A stretch of DNA of 64,000 nucleotides from Armigeres subalbatus (GCF_024139115.2 NC_085141.1:242039047-242103046); one strand, 5' to 3'. Counted from the first letter of the stretch, positions 34,781-46,989 are shown. Made by a program: numbers and translations. The notes: a model not told the origin generated them from the sequence alone.

Positions 34781-35368
34781 CTAACGTACAAAAATCTATG
34801 ATGATGGTATCGCGAAACTTTACGAGAATAAAATGCCCTCCTGGCTGACAGCTGTATAATAAATACGCCCGACACTGTATCCTACAAACCTAATTACGAC
34901 CAGGGCCACGCTATACCTTCAAACTCGTTTGTGGGAATTATTCTCCACGGCAACAAATTACAAACGCCTGCTAGGCCACCGCCATAAATTCTTCCATCTA
35001 ATAGCTGCTAATCACGTTGTCACCCAAAGAGACCCCATCCCCGTTGGTTGCCGATAGGAATATACACACACCTACCAATCAACACTGGCAACCTTACGGT
35101 CACCAAAAACAACAAGACAAAGCAGCATAAAAAAAGTTTCCCCATTACAAGGATAATTTAATAATCTTCCCTGGTCTTCACGCCCCCTGCCTGTCGGTGC
35201 CGACACGAGCGAACGAAAGGGGGCGCCCAAATGAAAGAGGACGATTCGTAAATATTTGTGCACGGTAAGTTCACAAGTTTCCCTTTGCATCCATCCACTG
35301 GCTGACTGTTTCGGTACCATTCCGGTACTCATGTACAGAAAATGTACACAATTTAACCACCCACTCAC

Positions 35369-35522
35369 CTAAGAAACCCAACTCCTGTCCCTTGGTACCG
35401 TCGCCGTCGTCGGGGAATTTGACCTTAGCCGGAGCGGGTGATGACACAAAAGGACCGGCCCAAATAACAACACAAAAAAATGTCCAAGAGAAGCCTGACC
35501 CTAAAGGGTGTGTATAGTGCAT
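35369..35522 (-). CDS. Candidate coding exon of an unidentified secreted protein
   Basis: From an ATG at 35520-35522 the minus strand reads a hydrophobic, signal-peptide-like stretch (FSWTFFCVVIWAGPFVSS, then PAPA), then AKVKFPDDGDGTKGQELGFL. It ends at a good donor, TTAG/GTGAGT, with the last exon base at 35369. Codons in the second half are strongly C- or G-ending (GTC, TTC, CCC, GAC, GAC, GGC, GAC), as in mosquito genes and unlike neighbouring AT-rich sequence. Alternatively the exon begins at 35423 after a CGGCTAAG acceptor, making a 55-nt internal exon. I do not recognise the protein, and no partner exon was found. Confidence 0.35.
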
Positions 35523-36373
35523 TTTGATGTTTCGAGTTTGACGGAATAGGTGAGAAAAATGTTTGCGATTTTTCACGGAACTCATGAGCACACATTTTAT
35601 GACTTAATTCCTAGCTTTTCAAAATAATGAGTTTTAAGTTTGATAAAAACTCGATTTTTGAAAGTATTTTTTTGACAATACATTCTGAAGCGTACAAAAT
35701 ACATAGAGTATTATCTCGTTGTTATCAGCTCGGTATTTGTTAATAAAACAAAAAAATGCGATTAACCTTATATCGCATACCCTTTACTACTCCAAAACTG
35801 TAGTACTATTTGCCACTCTGGAAGCTCGGCACTCGAAGTCAACTTCGCCACAGTGCCAGTGTTCCCACTGCCTGAAATGTTGATGGTGATGATGCCCCGA
35901 GGCTCTTCCCATGGCTTTGACACAGCTTCCGTTTGATGCTTTTGTTTTTATGTCCGCGTCCGTTCCCGGCCCGGCAAAGGGAGGGAGCGGAAAACTCGCT
36001 TAGAAAAACGGACTCGTTGATAAACAAAACCACGTCGCATCATTAAAAGCAAATGAGCTATAAATGACGACACTTCAGTTTTATTTTCGTCTGTCGGAAC
36101 GGTTCGTGGCTACTTTTGTTTTTGGGGGGCCTACAACCTCCGAGATTTTGGGTGAGGGAAGTTGTTCAAGAGTGATTTCATCTTTTGATGTAACAAACTT
36201 CTGTTTCAGACTTGCACTCTGGTGGACTCATACAATTTGAATGTTGATTTATAACAGCTTCAAAATAATGATGTGGTTGGCGGATACGATAACACAATTA
36301 GGCTTTTTATGTCCAATCAACTTAAACATAAACATGCAGTTAAATCCGGGTTAATTATACTGAGCGGTAATAT

Positions 36374-36626
36374 CACAGACAAACAGACATAACACTCGTC
36401 GAATTTCCATCGTTTACTGATTTACTGGTCAATTCAAATAATCATTAGTTGGCCAATCGGACACTAGTGGCGCGCGCATCGGATTTGTTCGAGTTTGACA
36501 TTTGCTCACTACCGCCATCTGGTTCGTGATTTACCCAACTAACTGAAATCAACAGATGTCGTTAGTGTTTAAATGACGATGAATTTGATGAGTAAATGTT
36601 CAATGTGTTATGTCTGTTTGTCTGTG
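36374..36626 (+). mobile_element. MITE with 22-bp perfect TIRs (253 bp)
   Basis: CACAGACAAACAGACATAAC (plus AC) at the left is matched by its exact complement at the right. Flanking 8-mers GTAATATC and GTTATATC differ by one base and may be the target duplication, overlapping the first TIR base. There is no coding capacity. Confidence 0.8.
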
Positions 36627-36634
36627 GTTATATC

Positions 36635-37700
36635 TTTCATCCTTCGAATAGTTACCAAGAGCTAAGCAATTCTTAAGCTAAATTAAAAGCTCATAAAATT
36701 CATAAAACCTCTAATTTAGTTGAGATTTCTCTCTCTAGTTTGAATCTGGAGCAAAATAGAACAAACTCACTAGTTTCCCCAGCAGTGTTCCATTCATGTT
36801 TTTCAAATTTTCAATTTTCAAAGTTGCTGGTAACATGAATCCGGTAACATGAATCAAGCACGGCTGCTGGAAAAATTAAGGTTTCAGATTCATATTCAAA
36901 CTGACAGCCCCGAACGATTTGAATCACTGCTGATTTTACTCTTAGGCCGCTCTGGGAGTTTCTCTTTAACTAGTAGTTCGCTGAAAAATTTATTAAAGTT
37001 TTTCCATGTCTTTAAGAGATTTTCAGGCCGAGGTTGGATCGTCTTTATTGTAGTTTTAATTAGAGATGATCAAAAAGATTCAGTGCAATGAGTGAAACGT
37101 ATACGTATACCTGATTCACTCTCTTAAAAGAATCGATTCTTTGGATCGGCTCAGTGGCTCATTTCGGAAAATGATGGAAAAAAGTTAAACTTTTATACAT
37201 ATTCATTTATTTATTTTGAAAAGCTTCATAGATTGTTCGATGTATTTCTTTATTGAAGTTCTATATTTAAATAATTTATTTAACATTGTGCTTGAGAAAA
37301 AAAAATTTTTTTTTCAACCTTTTTTCGAAGTGAGGCGATTCCTTTTCTCCGTATAGACCTGTCAAGTCTCTGAGAATATTCTCTCGCATGGTACAGGGAG
37401 ACTCGGGTAAACAGACTATCGTTCCTTGCACAAAAGAGTCGGGTCGCAAGTTCGTGTGTGAAGTGGTTCAGATAAATATTTACCCAGCTCAACTCTTGCT
37501 GCAATCGCAGGATCCGATAAAACTTGGAGTTAGGATGTGTTGTCATCAAAATCCTTTCAAATGCCAGATGGTTTAACATTGATTTAATTTAGATTTTGAT
37601 AGATGTCGTCCGCATTAAACCCATGTTTTTGAACCGGGGATCTAATAGTGTGGCCTGTGAAACGAGCTCGTTTAGTTCTCTTCCTGAAAAACGACTTTCT
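36635..37700. other. Sequence without recognised gene
   Basis: Short frames only (99 codons minus at 37280-37579, 80 codons plus at 36849-37091). A GAATCGATTCTTTGG motif near 37128 resembles words at 46770-46830 and may mark a diverged dispersed repeat. Confidence 0.35.
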
Positions 37701-37704
37701 AGGT

Positions 37705-37783
37705 CATCTATCTATCTATCTATATCTATCTATATCTATCTATCTATATCTATCTATATATCTATCTATATATCTATATCTAT

Positions 37784-37838
<55 letters not shown>
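37705..37838 (+). repeat. (TATC)n and (TA)n microsatellite
   Basis: TATC/TATATC repeats run to about 37785 and are followed by a pure TA tract to about 37837. The TA part belongs to the 5' end of the Helitron that follows. The open frames across it (Ile/Tyr/Ser runs) are artefacts. Confidence 0.95.
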
Positions 37839-37841
<3 letters not shown>

Positions 37842-39788
37842 TCAATGTTTGTATGTTTGTATGTATGTTTGTATGTATGTTCCAGCATAACTTCTGAACC
37901 CATTTACCGATTTTAACCAAATTTGGAACACACATTCTTTATCTTGAGGAGACGACGATAGGGGGGTTGGGCATGCACTTTGGAAAAGGGGAGGGTGTGG
38001 GGAGGGGTATTGCTTAGTTATCGGTCAACTCAGTGTAAATTCTGAACCCCTTGGCCGATTTCAACCAAATTTAGAACACAAATTCTTTATCTTAAGGAGG
38101 GGACGGGTCAAGCATGCATTTGGGAAAAGGGGGAAGGTATGGGGGGAGGGGTATTGCTTAATTATCGATCTACGCAGTTTAAATTCTGAACCCCTTGGCC
38201 GAATTCGACCAAATTCGGAACACAAATTCCTTATCTTAAAAAGGGGACGATAGGGGGTTAAGCATGCTCTTTGGAAAAGGGGGAGGGTGTGGGGGGAGGG
38301 GTATTGCTTAGTTATCAATCAACTCAGTGTAAGTTCTGAACCCCTTGGCCGATTACAACCAAATTCTTTATCGGAACACAAATTCTTTATCTTATGGAAG
38401 GGAGGATAGGGGGTTGAGCATGCTTTTTGGAAAAGGGGGAGGGTATGGAGGGAGGAGTATTGCTTAGTTATCGATCAACGCAGTGTAAACTCTGAACCCC
38501 TTGGCCGATTTCAACCGAATTTGAAACACAAATTCTTTATCTTACAGAGGGAACGATAAGGGGGTTAAGCGTGCTCTTTGGAAAAGGAGGAGGGTATGGG
38601 GGGAGGGGTATTGCTTAACTATTGATCAACGCAGTTTAAATTCTGAACCTCTTGGCCGATTTCGACCAAATTTGGAACACAATTTCCTTCTCTTAAGAAG
38701 GGGACGATCGGGGGTTAAGCATGCTCTTTGGAAAAGGGAAGAGGTGTGGGGGAGGGGTATTTCTTAGTTATCGATCAACACAGTGTAAACTCTGAACCCC
38801 TTGGCCGATTTCGACCAAATTTGGAACACAAATTCTTTATCTTAAGTAGGGGACGATAGAGGGTTAGGCATGCTCTTTGGAAAAGAGGGAGGGTGTGGGA
38901 GGAGGTGTGTTCTTTACAAAAGAAGGAGGGTATGGGGGAGGGGTATTGTTTAGCAGTCGATCAACTCAATGTAAATCCTGAGCCTCATGACCGATTTGAA
39001 CCAAATTTGTATCAAATATTGTCTTTCCTAAGGAAGCGATTTTAGTGGATGTGGTTAAGTAATTTTAGAAAAAAGGGAGGGTGTGGGAGAGGGGGTATTG
39101 TTTAGTTATCGATCAATTCAGCATGACTTCTGAACCCATTTATCGATGTCCACCAAATTTGGAACCCATATTATCTGTCTAAGGAAGACTATATCAGAGT
39201 GGGTATGAGTGCCACAGCTAAATGAGAGAGAGGGTATATTCATTAAACGAACAGTTTAGTATACCTTTTTATCGCATAGGTCAATTCAAACCAAACACGT
39301 AAGCACGTAATCCCTACCCAAAGGAAACTATTATAGAGAGGCTGGAAGGGACTTTTGGAATGGGATGGGGGGGGATTGGGTATTGTTGTTCATCGGAATA
39401 ATTGTATGCCCAGTGAAAAGCAATGATTAATGTGTTTCCTTCTGAATGGTGGATATGATTGCTTCTTCAAAAGTAGGCATTTGCCCGGAATAAGGCAATG
39501 GTGGGTGTGATCCCTTCTTTAAAAATATGCGTTGCCCGAATATGGCATCGATGAATGTTTTTCCTTCTTAAGAAATAGACGTTTTCCCGGAATAAGACCT
39601 TTCAAACCCACGATCCCTTCTTCAAAATCAGTCAATGTTTCCAAAAGCCTTCCTTTAATCAAATGATAAAGTATGAATAAGTAAACACAACTACCCTGTT
39701 GATCAATTGGTTTTATCATTTTCCGATTGTAAAAGAAAACTGCAAACCAAACTGGCAATTCCGAGCAAGGCCGGGTACATAAAGCTAG
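37779..39788 (+). mobile_element. Non-autonomous Helitron, copy 2 (about 2.0 kb)
   Basis: It has the same architecture as the copy at 2473-3818: a TC plus TA-rich start, a GTTTGTATGTATG run, tandem units, a unique 3' quarter and the terminal GAGCAAGGCCGGGTACATAA, AGCTAG before T. It is longer because it holds about eight ~150-bp units instead of six. The long minus-strand frame (157 codons, 39519-39992) is a shadow across its end. Confidence 0.82.
38041..39150 (+). repeat. Tandem ~150-bp units inside Helitron copy 2
   Basis: The word CTGAACCCC or close variants recurs at 38041, 38185, 38335, 38491, 38642, 38791, 38976 and 39129, steps of 144-185 bp. Each unit contains CCGATTTCAACCAAATTTGG, a TTCTTTATCTTAAG block and a G-rich GGAGGGTGTGGGGGGAGGGG block with local G-quadruplex potential. 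Confidence 0.9.
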
Positions 39789-41214
39789 TCCAGTAATAAA
39801 GTTGTGCCAACTTCTTGACAACAGAGGGTAGATCTGTATCAATAGCTGATTGTACATGCTTTGCCAATATGTTGGATAGAACAATAGTTTTCGAAAGAGA
39901 AACGTTTTGTTCTGAACTGGGTGCTGCGGATAGAGCCGCTTTTGTGCTCTCAAGCGAGTAGCGGGATATTTTGAAATCAATCCCATAAGCAAAATTATTT
40001 TGCAGTTACTTGGCTGTCAAACATTTCCCGCTCTTCGAATTTCTCTTTCCATGCTGCATGAAGGCGCACAAATGCGCGAGACTCTACATGACTTTACGAT
40101 GGTTTACATACATTCCTGCTCCAATCAGCTGCTGAATCTCGTGAAATCTCGTAACGAGTGCATTTTAGTTGCATTCCTACTAATTTTCCACTCGAAATAT
40201 AATGTGAATATATTTGTTAAAAAGAATGCAAAACTCAAACTAAGTTTATTTTTATTTTTTCCCCAAATAATAACAATACTTCTCAATATAAGATCTAAAA
40301 CGAACATAACCACAATCTTCAATGTTTGGCTCCGGCACAATAGAAAATTTTGGCTTCACTTTGACAACCAAATCGATTCTATCCGCACCACCCAGGTTCT
40401 GAAGAGATTTCCACGTTGATATCGTCAAATATTTCGATAATTTCTGTTGAGTTTTCCATGATCACCCACTCATGCTTCTCCAAATTTAAACCCGAATCGA
40501 AAAGTGCCAAAGTTGAAACAACGGCCTGTTTATTGGAATGCAATCTAGTCAGCATATCCCAAGCAGAGTTTCATCTAGTGGTACAGTCTTGTTTGAGCCC
40601 GCCCCCGACAACTCATACCAAAATCAAACCGTTTTATTTGTTTCCAACCGAGCCGCCAACTATCAAATGGTTGTTCGAACAACTTCACACACGTTCAAAC
40701 AAAGCAGCAACCGAAGCCAGAGCTTGAAATATTCATCTTCATGAAGTAACTTCGGACCGAATTTTGACAAACATCGCATGAATATTCAAAACATAGAATG
40801 ACATAGTCAGACGACTACTCCACGAACTCATTCATTCGACTGTTACTGAGTGTGTTTGCTATGTGCTGAAAAAAACATAATTAGCATTGTTTATGTTGAT
40901 GTTTACCGTTGAAAGTGCCTCGCGGATGAAAATCGGATTCAGTCCTTTACTTTACTTCAGTTTACTTATTTGAAACGTGTTCAGATTTAAGATAATTTAT
41001 CAATTTGTAAAATGTGCATAAATATTCAATGACTAATATTCAACTGAATATTGACTGTCCAGAGCCGACTATGAATGAGTAGGAAGTGAACTGACAAATG
41101 AAGAAAAATGGACTTCACCAAAAATTTTCGATTATTTTACACTCTGACCGAAGCGTTTTCTTGAGGGCGGAGTCAATGATCGTCAAACTGCTTGACTGGT
41201 GTGTACGTTGCATA
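39789..41214. other. Sequence without recognised gene
   Basis: A 139-codon plus frame at 40000-40419 and a 103-codon frame at 40416-40727 have no recognisable domain and AT-rich, unbiased codons. No RNA gene or repeat was supported. Confidence 0.35.
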
Positions 41215-41475
41215 CACCCAAAAAAATCTGCACGTTTTTTCCACCTGAAAAAATACGTAGATTTTTTCCACCTGAAATTCACGTAACTTTTACCTGATTT
41301 TCCGATAGAAATTTCATTCTACGCGAAAATCAGGTAAGTTCTACCTGAGTTTTTGGTAGAATTCACCGGACACGTAAGTTTCACCTGAATTTTCTGAAGC
41401 ATTTGCAGCTACGTGTGCACGTAAAATGTATCTGAAAATTCAGGTGGAAACAACGTTTAGATTATTTGGAGTGTG
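41215..41475 (+). mobile_element. Small TIR/foldback element (about 260 bp)
   Basis: The left end CACCCAAAAAAATCTGCACG, TTTTTTCCACCTGAA resembles the complement of the right end (CACACTCCAAATAATCTAAA, CGTTGTTTCCACCTGAA). ACCTGA/TCAGGT words recur internally on both strands. The target duplication is not clear. Confidence 0.55.
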
Positions 41476-41815
41476 CCAACGATTATCTTAAATTCCTTCT
41501 CTTCCACCAGAAGCAACGGATGATATTCACAACAAATAATTGGATGTCAACTTGCCTTGATTTTAAAACGGACAACGCCTTGACAACATCAACATAGTTC
41601 GCAATCAAGTTTTAGGACCGTTCCGAAGCTGATCGCACATAGTTCTCTTGTTTTATTAACATCTGCCCCTGCATCCGCTCGATCAAGCTGTTTTCCCCTT
41701 AACATTTCTGTTGCTGTTCGATTCTCGAACGTTTGATCAGGATGGCTGCTGTTGGAGAACAGAGTCCGTTCTAGATTTACAAACGTATGTTTGATTTTGA
41801 GATGGCGCTAGAGGT

Positions 41816-41960
41816 GTGCGCCGCCGCCGACAGTTTTTGGCACGCTGCCGCCGACAGTTTTTGGCACGCTGCCGCCGCCGACAGTTTTTGGCACGCCGCC
41901 GCCGCCGACAATTTTGCATCGGCGCGCCGCCATTTAAAATTTGTCACGCCGCTGAACTAT
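41816..41960 (+). repeat. GCCGCCGACAGTTTTTGGCAC tandem repeat (split: GCCGCCGACAG, TTTTTGGCAC)
   Basis: About four units of 24-27 bp, rich in GCC, followed by degenerate GCACGCCGC words. Related sequence occurs at 45815-45935 and 58980-59085, each time beside GGAATTCC-type low-complexity sequence. Confidence 0.75.
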
Positions 41961-42169
41961 GATTTTTCACGCCGATTGAAATTCGAAGAAGTCCGCAGAA
42001 TTTTCCGATGGATATCTCCAACTCATCACGTTGAAACTCCAGTGAAATTTTCGTGAAAATACCAATGATTTCCTTGGAAAACTCTAAGAAGAACTTCGAG
42101 TGCAAATTCTGAAGGATTACTTTTTAAAACTTTTTTATCCTTGTTTTAGGATTTCCGTTGAAATCCAAA

Positions 42170-42985
42170 GAATTTCTCGTTGAAATAGAACTTTTGCACG
42201 GTCGACATTTGGCCGAAAGCCAAATATTGTTTGGCCAAATATAGCATTTGATCGAACAAACCATTTAGCCGAAAGCCATCTAGCCTAAAGTTATTTCGCC
42301 GAAAATGGCGTTTGGTAGAAAGGTACATACTGGCGAAAATGCCGTTCGGCCGAACAGTTCTTTTAACTGAAAAAATCCGTTGGCCAAATTGCTCAATTGG
42401 CCGAAATGGTCGTTTGATAGTTTTTGCAGTGTTTTGCAGAAATGTCATTTCGACTAAATAATCTATTCGGCAAAACGAGATTTTCAGCCGAACGATTATT
42501 TCGACCAAACGATAGTTTCAGTCTACAGGGTTGCTAGGTTAAACATATTTGTTGGCCAAATTACATTTTCGGTCAAACCACTTTCGACCCAAAAACCGTT
42601 GGACTGGGTTGACCTACAGTGTTATTCGGCCAAGCGACATTCGAACAAATGGTTTTTCGATCGAACGACAGTAAGGGCCATTTGGCCGAAACGTGTTGAA
42701 TCATTAGATTCATCTGGTCGAAAATGTCATTTAACGAAATGGATATACGATCGAAAAAGTCGTTTGGCCAAATAGGTCATCTGACCGAAAATACCGTTTG
42801 CCGAAAAGGTGGTTGGCCATCTAGCTGAAAGGCCATTGAATAGTGTCAAACGGCCATTACGACCAAACGGCATTTTCGACCTGTTGACTCATTTGGTCAA
42901 CAACCTGTTAGAGACAACGATTTTTTTCGGCCGATTGTCGCTTTGGCCAAATGATATTTTTGGTCAAACGACCCTTTCCAATTTT
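42170..42985. repeat. GGCCGAAA/TTTGGCC degenerate minisatellite
   Basis: Dozens of imperfect ~20-bp units alternate words such as TTTGGCCGAAA, CATTTGGCCAAAT and TCGTTTGGTCGAA. Many are themselves palindromic. There is no stable period and no coding signal. A short related patch lies at 46850-46905. Confidence 0.8.
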
Positions 42986-43425
42986 TTAGTAATTTTCTGA
43001 AGAATGGAGATGAGTGTTTGACTGTGATATCTGTAATTTTTGATGGTGTATTCGGCTGTGCAGTGTAGAACTCTGTCAGAATGATGATTTTATGTTCGTC
43101 CCTACGTTTTTGTTTTTGGTAGTTGATACACGTGTTATGTTTTTCGTTTTTTTGTTAATTTTGTTAATGTTTTAGTAATTATTTTTTGCACTTTCACTAA
43201 TTCGGAGTAAATCGCTGGGCTGAAGAATTTCTGAAGAATTTTCGAAGAATTTCCCATGATCAAAACAAAGAATGTCCCGTAGAATGTCTAAAAAAATTCG
43301 TTCAAAATTCCGAAAAATAAAACAGCTTTTCGTAAAAAAAATAAAAATTGAATGTTTAAAGTCTGAAAAGGTTTAGTGGAAATTCCGCAAAAATTCCTCG
43401 TGGAAATTTTGAAAAGTTTTCTATA
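42986..43425. other. AT-rich and GGAATTCC-like sequence
   Basis: The left part is featureless; from about 43220 the irregular GAAGAATTTCC-type words return. No gene was found. Confidence 0.4.
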
Positions 43426-44283
43426 CACGCGGAAGAATCTTGTACGATTGAAACAACTGTTTCGTTTGTTGCATCAAACAACGATCATATTTTCGATAAA
43501 GTAGTTTGGCAGAAATTTCGAAAGTAAAAACAACCATGATTTTTGGGCAGAAGGAGAATCTTTTTTGGTAGTCTGTGGCGAGAAACATCACACTCACATT
43601 TTCGCTAGAGCAGGCTTGAAAAATAAACGAAAATCGTGCCTACTTGATGAAATTCTTTTTTCATTTCATCATTCTTCCGCCTCATTGATTTACTGCGAAA
43701 ATTTTCAGTATGCGTTTTGAAAAAAAAATTAGGACTGCAATGGGATTCGAACCTGGAACACCAACAAAAATAGCACTGGGTTGCGCACACTTTAGCCATT
43801 CCTCCACGTTGACTGCTTGTTGGGATAGGTATTTGTTCCATAAAGGCAACTCTTGTTTGCATTGGTGAAGGCACGAAAAAGATAAAAGAAGTGAGAAAAC
43901 AAGCAAATCAACTTTTCGCAGCTCAAACAGTAAGGGACAAATAGCTATCTCTCATCACGCCTTTTTTCTTTCCCGCAAAATGATTTATCGGTGAAATTCT
44001 GCGTGAGTGAGCATCTTTTACGAGTTACGTGAGTGAGCATCAGCTCTACGATCCCGAAGTATTTGGCAGTGATAGCTGAAAAGCATGGTAAAAATATATA
44101 CGAGAATTGAATCAAATAGACTGTGTCTGTAGTCTGTACGTGTAATTCAAGAAACAAACCAGTAAACTACATATCGCGTATGGACCGTATGGTTGATTCA
44201 ACCCTATTTGTGGATGTATCAACAATAAATATTGTTATTGTTGCAGAATCCGTATGGTTGATTCTAACACATTTTTCTCCGTG
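43426..44283 (+). mobile_element. Candidate TIR element with TA ends carrying a tRNA-like module (858 bp)
   Basis: The left end CACGCGGAAGAATCTTGT and the right end (complement CACGGAGAAAAATGTGTTAG, AATCAA) are imperfect inverted repeats, both bounded by TA. A tRNA-like sequence lies inside on the minus strand (43737-43832). The terminal match is weak, so the limits are tentative. Confidence 0.45.
43737..43832 (-). other. tRNA-like sequence with A and B box
   Basis: The minus strand reads TGGAGGAATGGCTAAAGTG (A-box and D-arm-like) and, about 45 nt later, GGTTCGAATCC, an exact B-box match. The arms do not form a complete cloverleaf, so it is a tRNA-derived or pseudo-tRNA module and not a working tRNA. 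Confidence 0.45.
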
Positions 44284-44588
44284 TAGAACTTAAAAAAACA
44301 CGCAAATCCCATTTAATTTCCTATAGAATTTTCGAACAGTTTTCAGCGCAAACTCTGAAGAATTTTCCGTGAAAACTCTGCAGCATATGGTAAAAATTCC
44401 AGAGATTTTTCCACACAAATTATTAAACAGAAATTCCGAAAAACTTTCCGTGGATATTCTGAATATTCCCTGTAGAAATTTTGATTAATTTCTCGTAGAA
44501 TTTCCGAAGATTTGTTCACTAATAATTTTCCTTGCGAGTTCTAAAGAGCTTTCTTTGAAAATTCTAAAGAATTCTCGAAACTTCAAAA
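44284..44588. repeat. GGAATTCC-type low-complexity block
   Basis: Irregular GAATTTTCCGTGG and AAATTCCGAAG words immediately left of the TIR element copy 2. The same type of sequence resumes to its right at 45650-45780, so the element inserted into such a block. Confidence 0.6.
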
Positions 44589-44590
44589 TA

Positions 44591-45643
44591 GGGTATTTGT
44601 TCCTATATCAATAACAATAAGGCAATGCGCATATGAAATGCATTGATTTCTCACCCAATAATCAAGAAACATGAGAATAATTATGCTCGGCTCATGTAAT
44701 TTTTAATTGAAAACAATTTGGTAACTTCAAAAATGAAATTTTCATCACATTATAGAAGTATTTAGCTAAAAAACATCATCCCCGCCATGCACCTATTTCA
44801 ATAACATTCAAAAACAGTTAATCCTATGCCTGTACCTAAATCAATAATACTGTTTCCAACATAAAATACGCACACTATTACTTGTGTGTACACGTAACGA
44901 TATGATTGCAGTGATGCCAAATTCCACAATATTTTGTATTTGAGTTGAAATATAATTACAAAATTGCTGTTTTTGTTGCAGTTTTCGATCTTATCAGTTA
45001 AAATTTGTGTTTATCATAACTTATCTTTATTTTACAAACATCATAACTTATCTTTATTTTACAAACATAAGAGTTGAATTTCACAGTGAAAGTTCATTCA
45101 AGCGCTTTGAAATAAAAATCTAGGTCGGCAACCCTTGAGAGTACTGCAAGCCATGTAAACAGTTTGGAATACGGACAAGGATAATTTAGACGTTGTTCGA
45201 AATAAACCTATATTAAACTATAGGAAGTCGCGTTTGTTTTTAAAATATTATTATATTCATAGAGAAAATGTGATGTGCTTTATGTGCTGTGAAGTGAATT
45301 TTAAAGGGGTAGAATTGTTTTAGCTTGAAATTGAGTGGAAAACAACGGCGTGAAAACAGATGAATCTGCTAGTAGCAATCGAGCAGTGCATCAAACCATC
45401 AGTTCAGAGGTAGGAAAATGAAAATAAAAGTGCTTTATAATTTTATCTTTTAATAATTTAATACTTGTGAATTAAAACATTACAAAAACAAAATTTTGAA
45501 TAATATTCCAAGCATTCAAGAATGTATTCCATCCATTATTGTGTACATACGATGTGAGAAATTGTAAATACATTGAATTTTTATTTGGTTTATCGACGGT
45601 TGGGATTAAATACGGGCTGTTATTAATATGGGAACAGATACCC
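44591..45643 (-). mobile_element. TIR element with TA duplication, 1053 bp, copy 2 (inverted)
   Basis: The ends GGGTATTTGTTCCTATATCA and GGAACAGATACCC are flanked by TA on both sides. The sequence matches the element at 10418-11448 in reverse orientation along its length. A 27-bp segment (ATCATAACTTATC, TTTATTTTACAAAC) is duplicated in tandem near 45010-45065 and explains most of the length difference. Confidence 0.85.
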
Positions 45644-45649
45644 TAGTTT

Positions 45650-45935
45650 CCGAGAAAAATTTAAAATAATTTCCGAATGAATATTTTGGAAAAACTTTGT
45701 AAATTTTGTGGGGAAGTACCTCAGACTTTTCCGTGAAATTCTAAAGATTCTTCCGTTAAAGTCTTGAAAAAAGGAAAAAAAATTGAAAAAAAATATGAAC
45801 GTTATAAAAAATTGCCACGCCGATTCACGCCGCCGGCTAAAATGGCTTTCGGCGTGACGCAGAAAACGCCGTCGCCGCCTGCCAAAATTCTGACAAACGC
45901 CGCCCCCGACGATTTTTGGACCGCACGGTTAGATT
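45650..45935. repeat. GGAATTCC-type block joined to GCC-rich GACG/CGCCG repeat
   Basis: AAATTCTAAAGATTCTTCCG-type words are followed by GCCACGCCGATTCACGCCGC and further GCC-rich words. The pairing of these two repeat types recurs at 41816-42170 and 58440-59085. Confidence 0.6.
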
Positions 45936-46911
45936 AATTTACCTATTAATGGGTACTCTGTTATTGTTGATATTATTCCCACCGTGACAAATTTACCCAT
46001 TTTCTCATAAAAGTGCCTGTCCCCATTTTGATCGTGCGGCGCACATCTCTGGGTGGTGCCTCAAATTGCTTGTGGACCCGACCACTTAATGGAAATATCG
46101 ACTTTCAGCTTTGTTTTTTTCCTCCTTGCGAAAATGGTAACAAATTGGGCTGGAGCACTCGGTTGAAGACATGGTTCAACTTTTGGCTGTACTAAAATGC
46201 AATCAATCTAAATATTGTTGAATAAATACAAATTATAATACAAATTATACGAATCTGAATAATAAAATTTCAAAGGTTTGCATAAACTTGACTTTTATGT
46301 TTTATAATCCAGCCAGAATTCGTTTTCTAAAAGCCGACTTGAATGAAAACAAAACATCGATGAACTTTTAAATATGACATACAGTCAGTTTATTTTGCAA
46401 TTTTGGTTCATTTGAACACAAAACAAAAAAAAATATCCAAAAGCGAGTTATAATTATCAATTTCAAAAGAAAAAATATTTTGCTGTCGTTCTGCAACATA
46501 TTCCATTTGTATTGCAAACGGTAAAGTTTGCTAAAACTATGTTGGTCAAGTAAAAGAAAACACAAAAGTATCTTTTTTTGTGCAACATAAGTAAAATTAA
46601 ATAGAAACGGGACCTAGATATCCATATACTCCGAATTTTGTTTCAAATACACGAGCATCACAATCACATCATGAGAAACTTCTGCCTTTTACATAACGAC
46701 ACGAATTTGTGAAACCTACTCGCTTTGCTCAGTTGGAATAAAACAAATCATGACTCTTTTAGCGAGTCGCACCTCTTCCAAAAAGAATCTTTTTCTTGGG
46801 AGTTGATTCATTTGATCGATTCGTGAGTGAATCTCCCATATCTACTTTGGGCGAAACGGTTATAAAGCTAAAACTAGCTGGCCGAATATTTCGTTTCGGC
46901 CAAATAAGACT
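45936..46911. other. Sequence without recognised gene
   Basis: Only short frames. A GGCCGAAT/TTCGGCC patch near 46850-46905 is related to the 42-kb minisatellite. Confidence 0.35.
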
Positions 46912-46989
46912 GTTATGAGAACTCATATGTGAATATGTACGTTATGTGGAAGATATTAATTTGGAAAATGTATTGGAGGTAACCACTTT

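Larger units (their letters stand above)
34149..36373. other. Non-repetitive region with candidate host-gene signals
   Basis: Composition is balanced and repeats are absent, unlike most of the window. It contains a candidate recursive-splice site (34742-34780, plus) and a candidate coding exon (35369-35522, minus), listed separately. No complete gene can be assembled. Confidence 0.4.

Noticed and set aside
37596..37890. Ile/Tyr/Ser-rich frames at 37.6-37.9 kb
   Set aside because: They run through a TATC/TA microsatellite.
39519..39992. 157-codon minus-strand frame
   Set aside because: It overlaps the 3' end of the Helitron and has no recognisable domain; it is a shadow.
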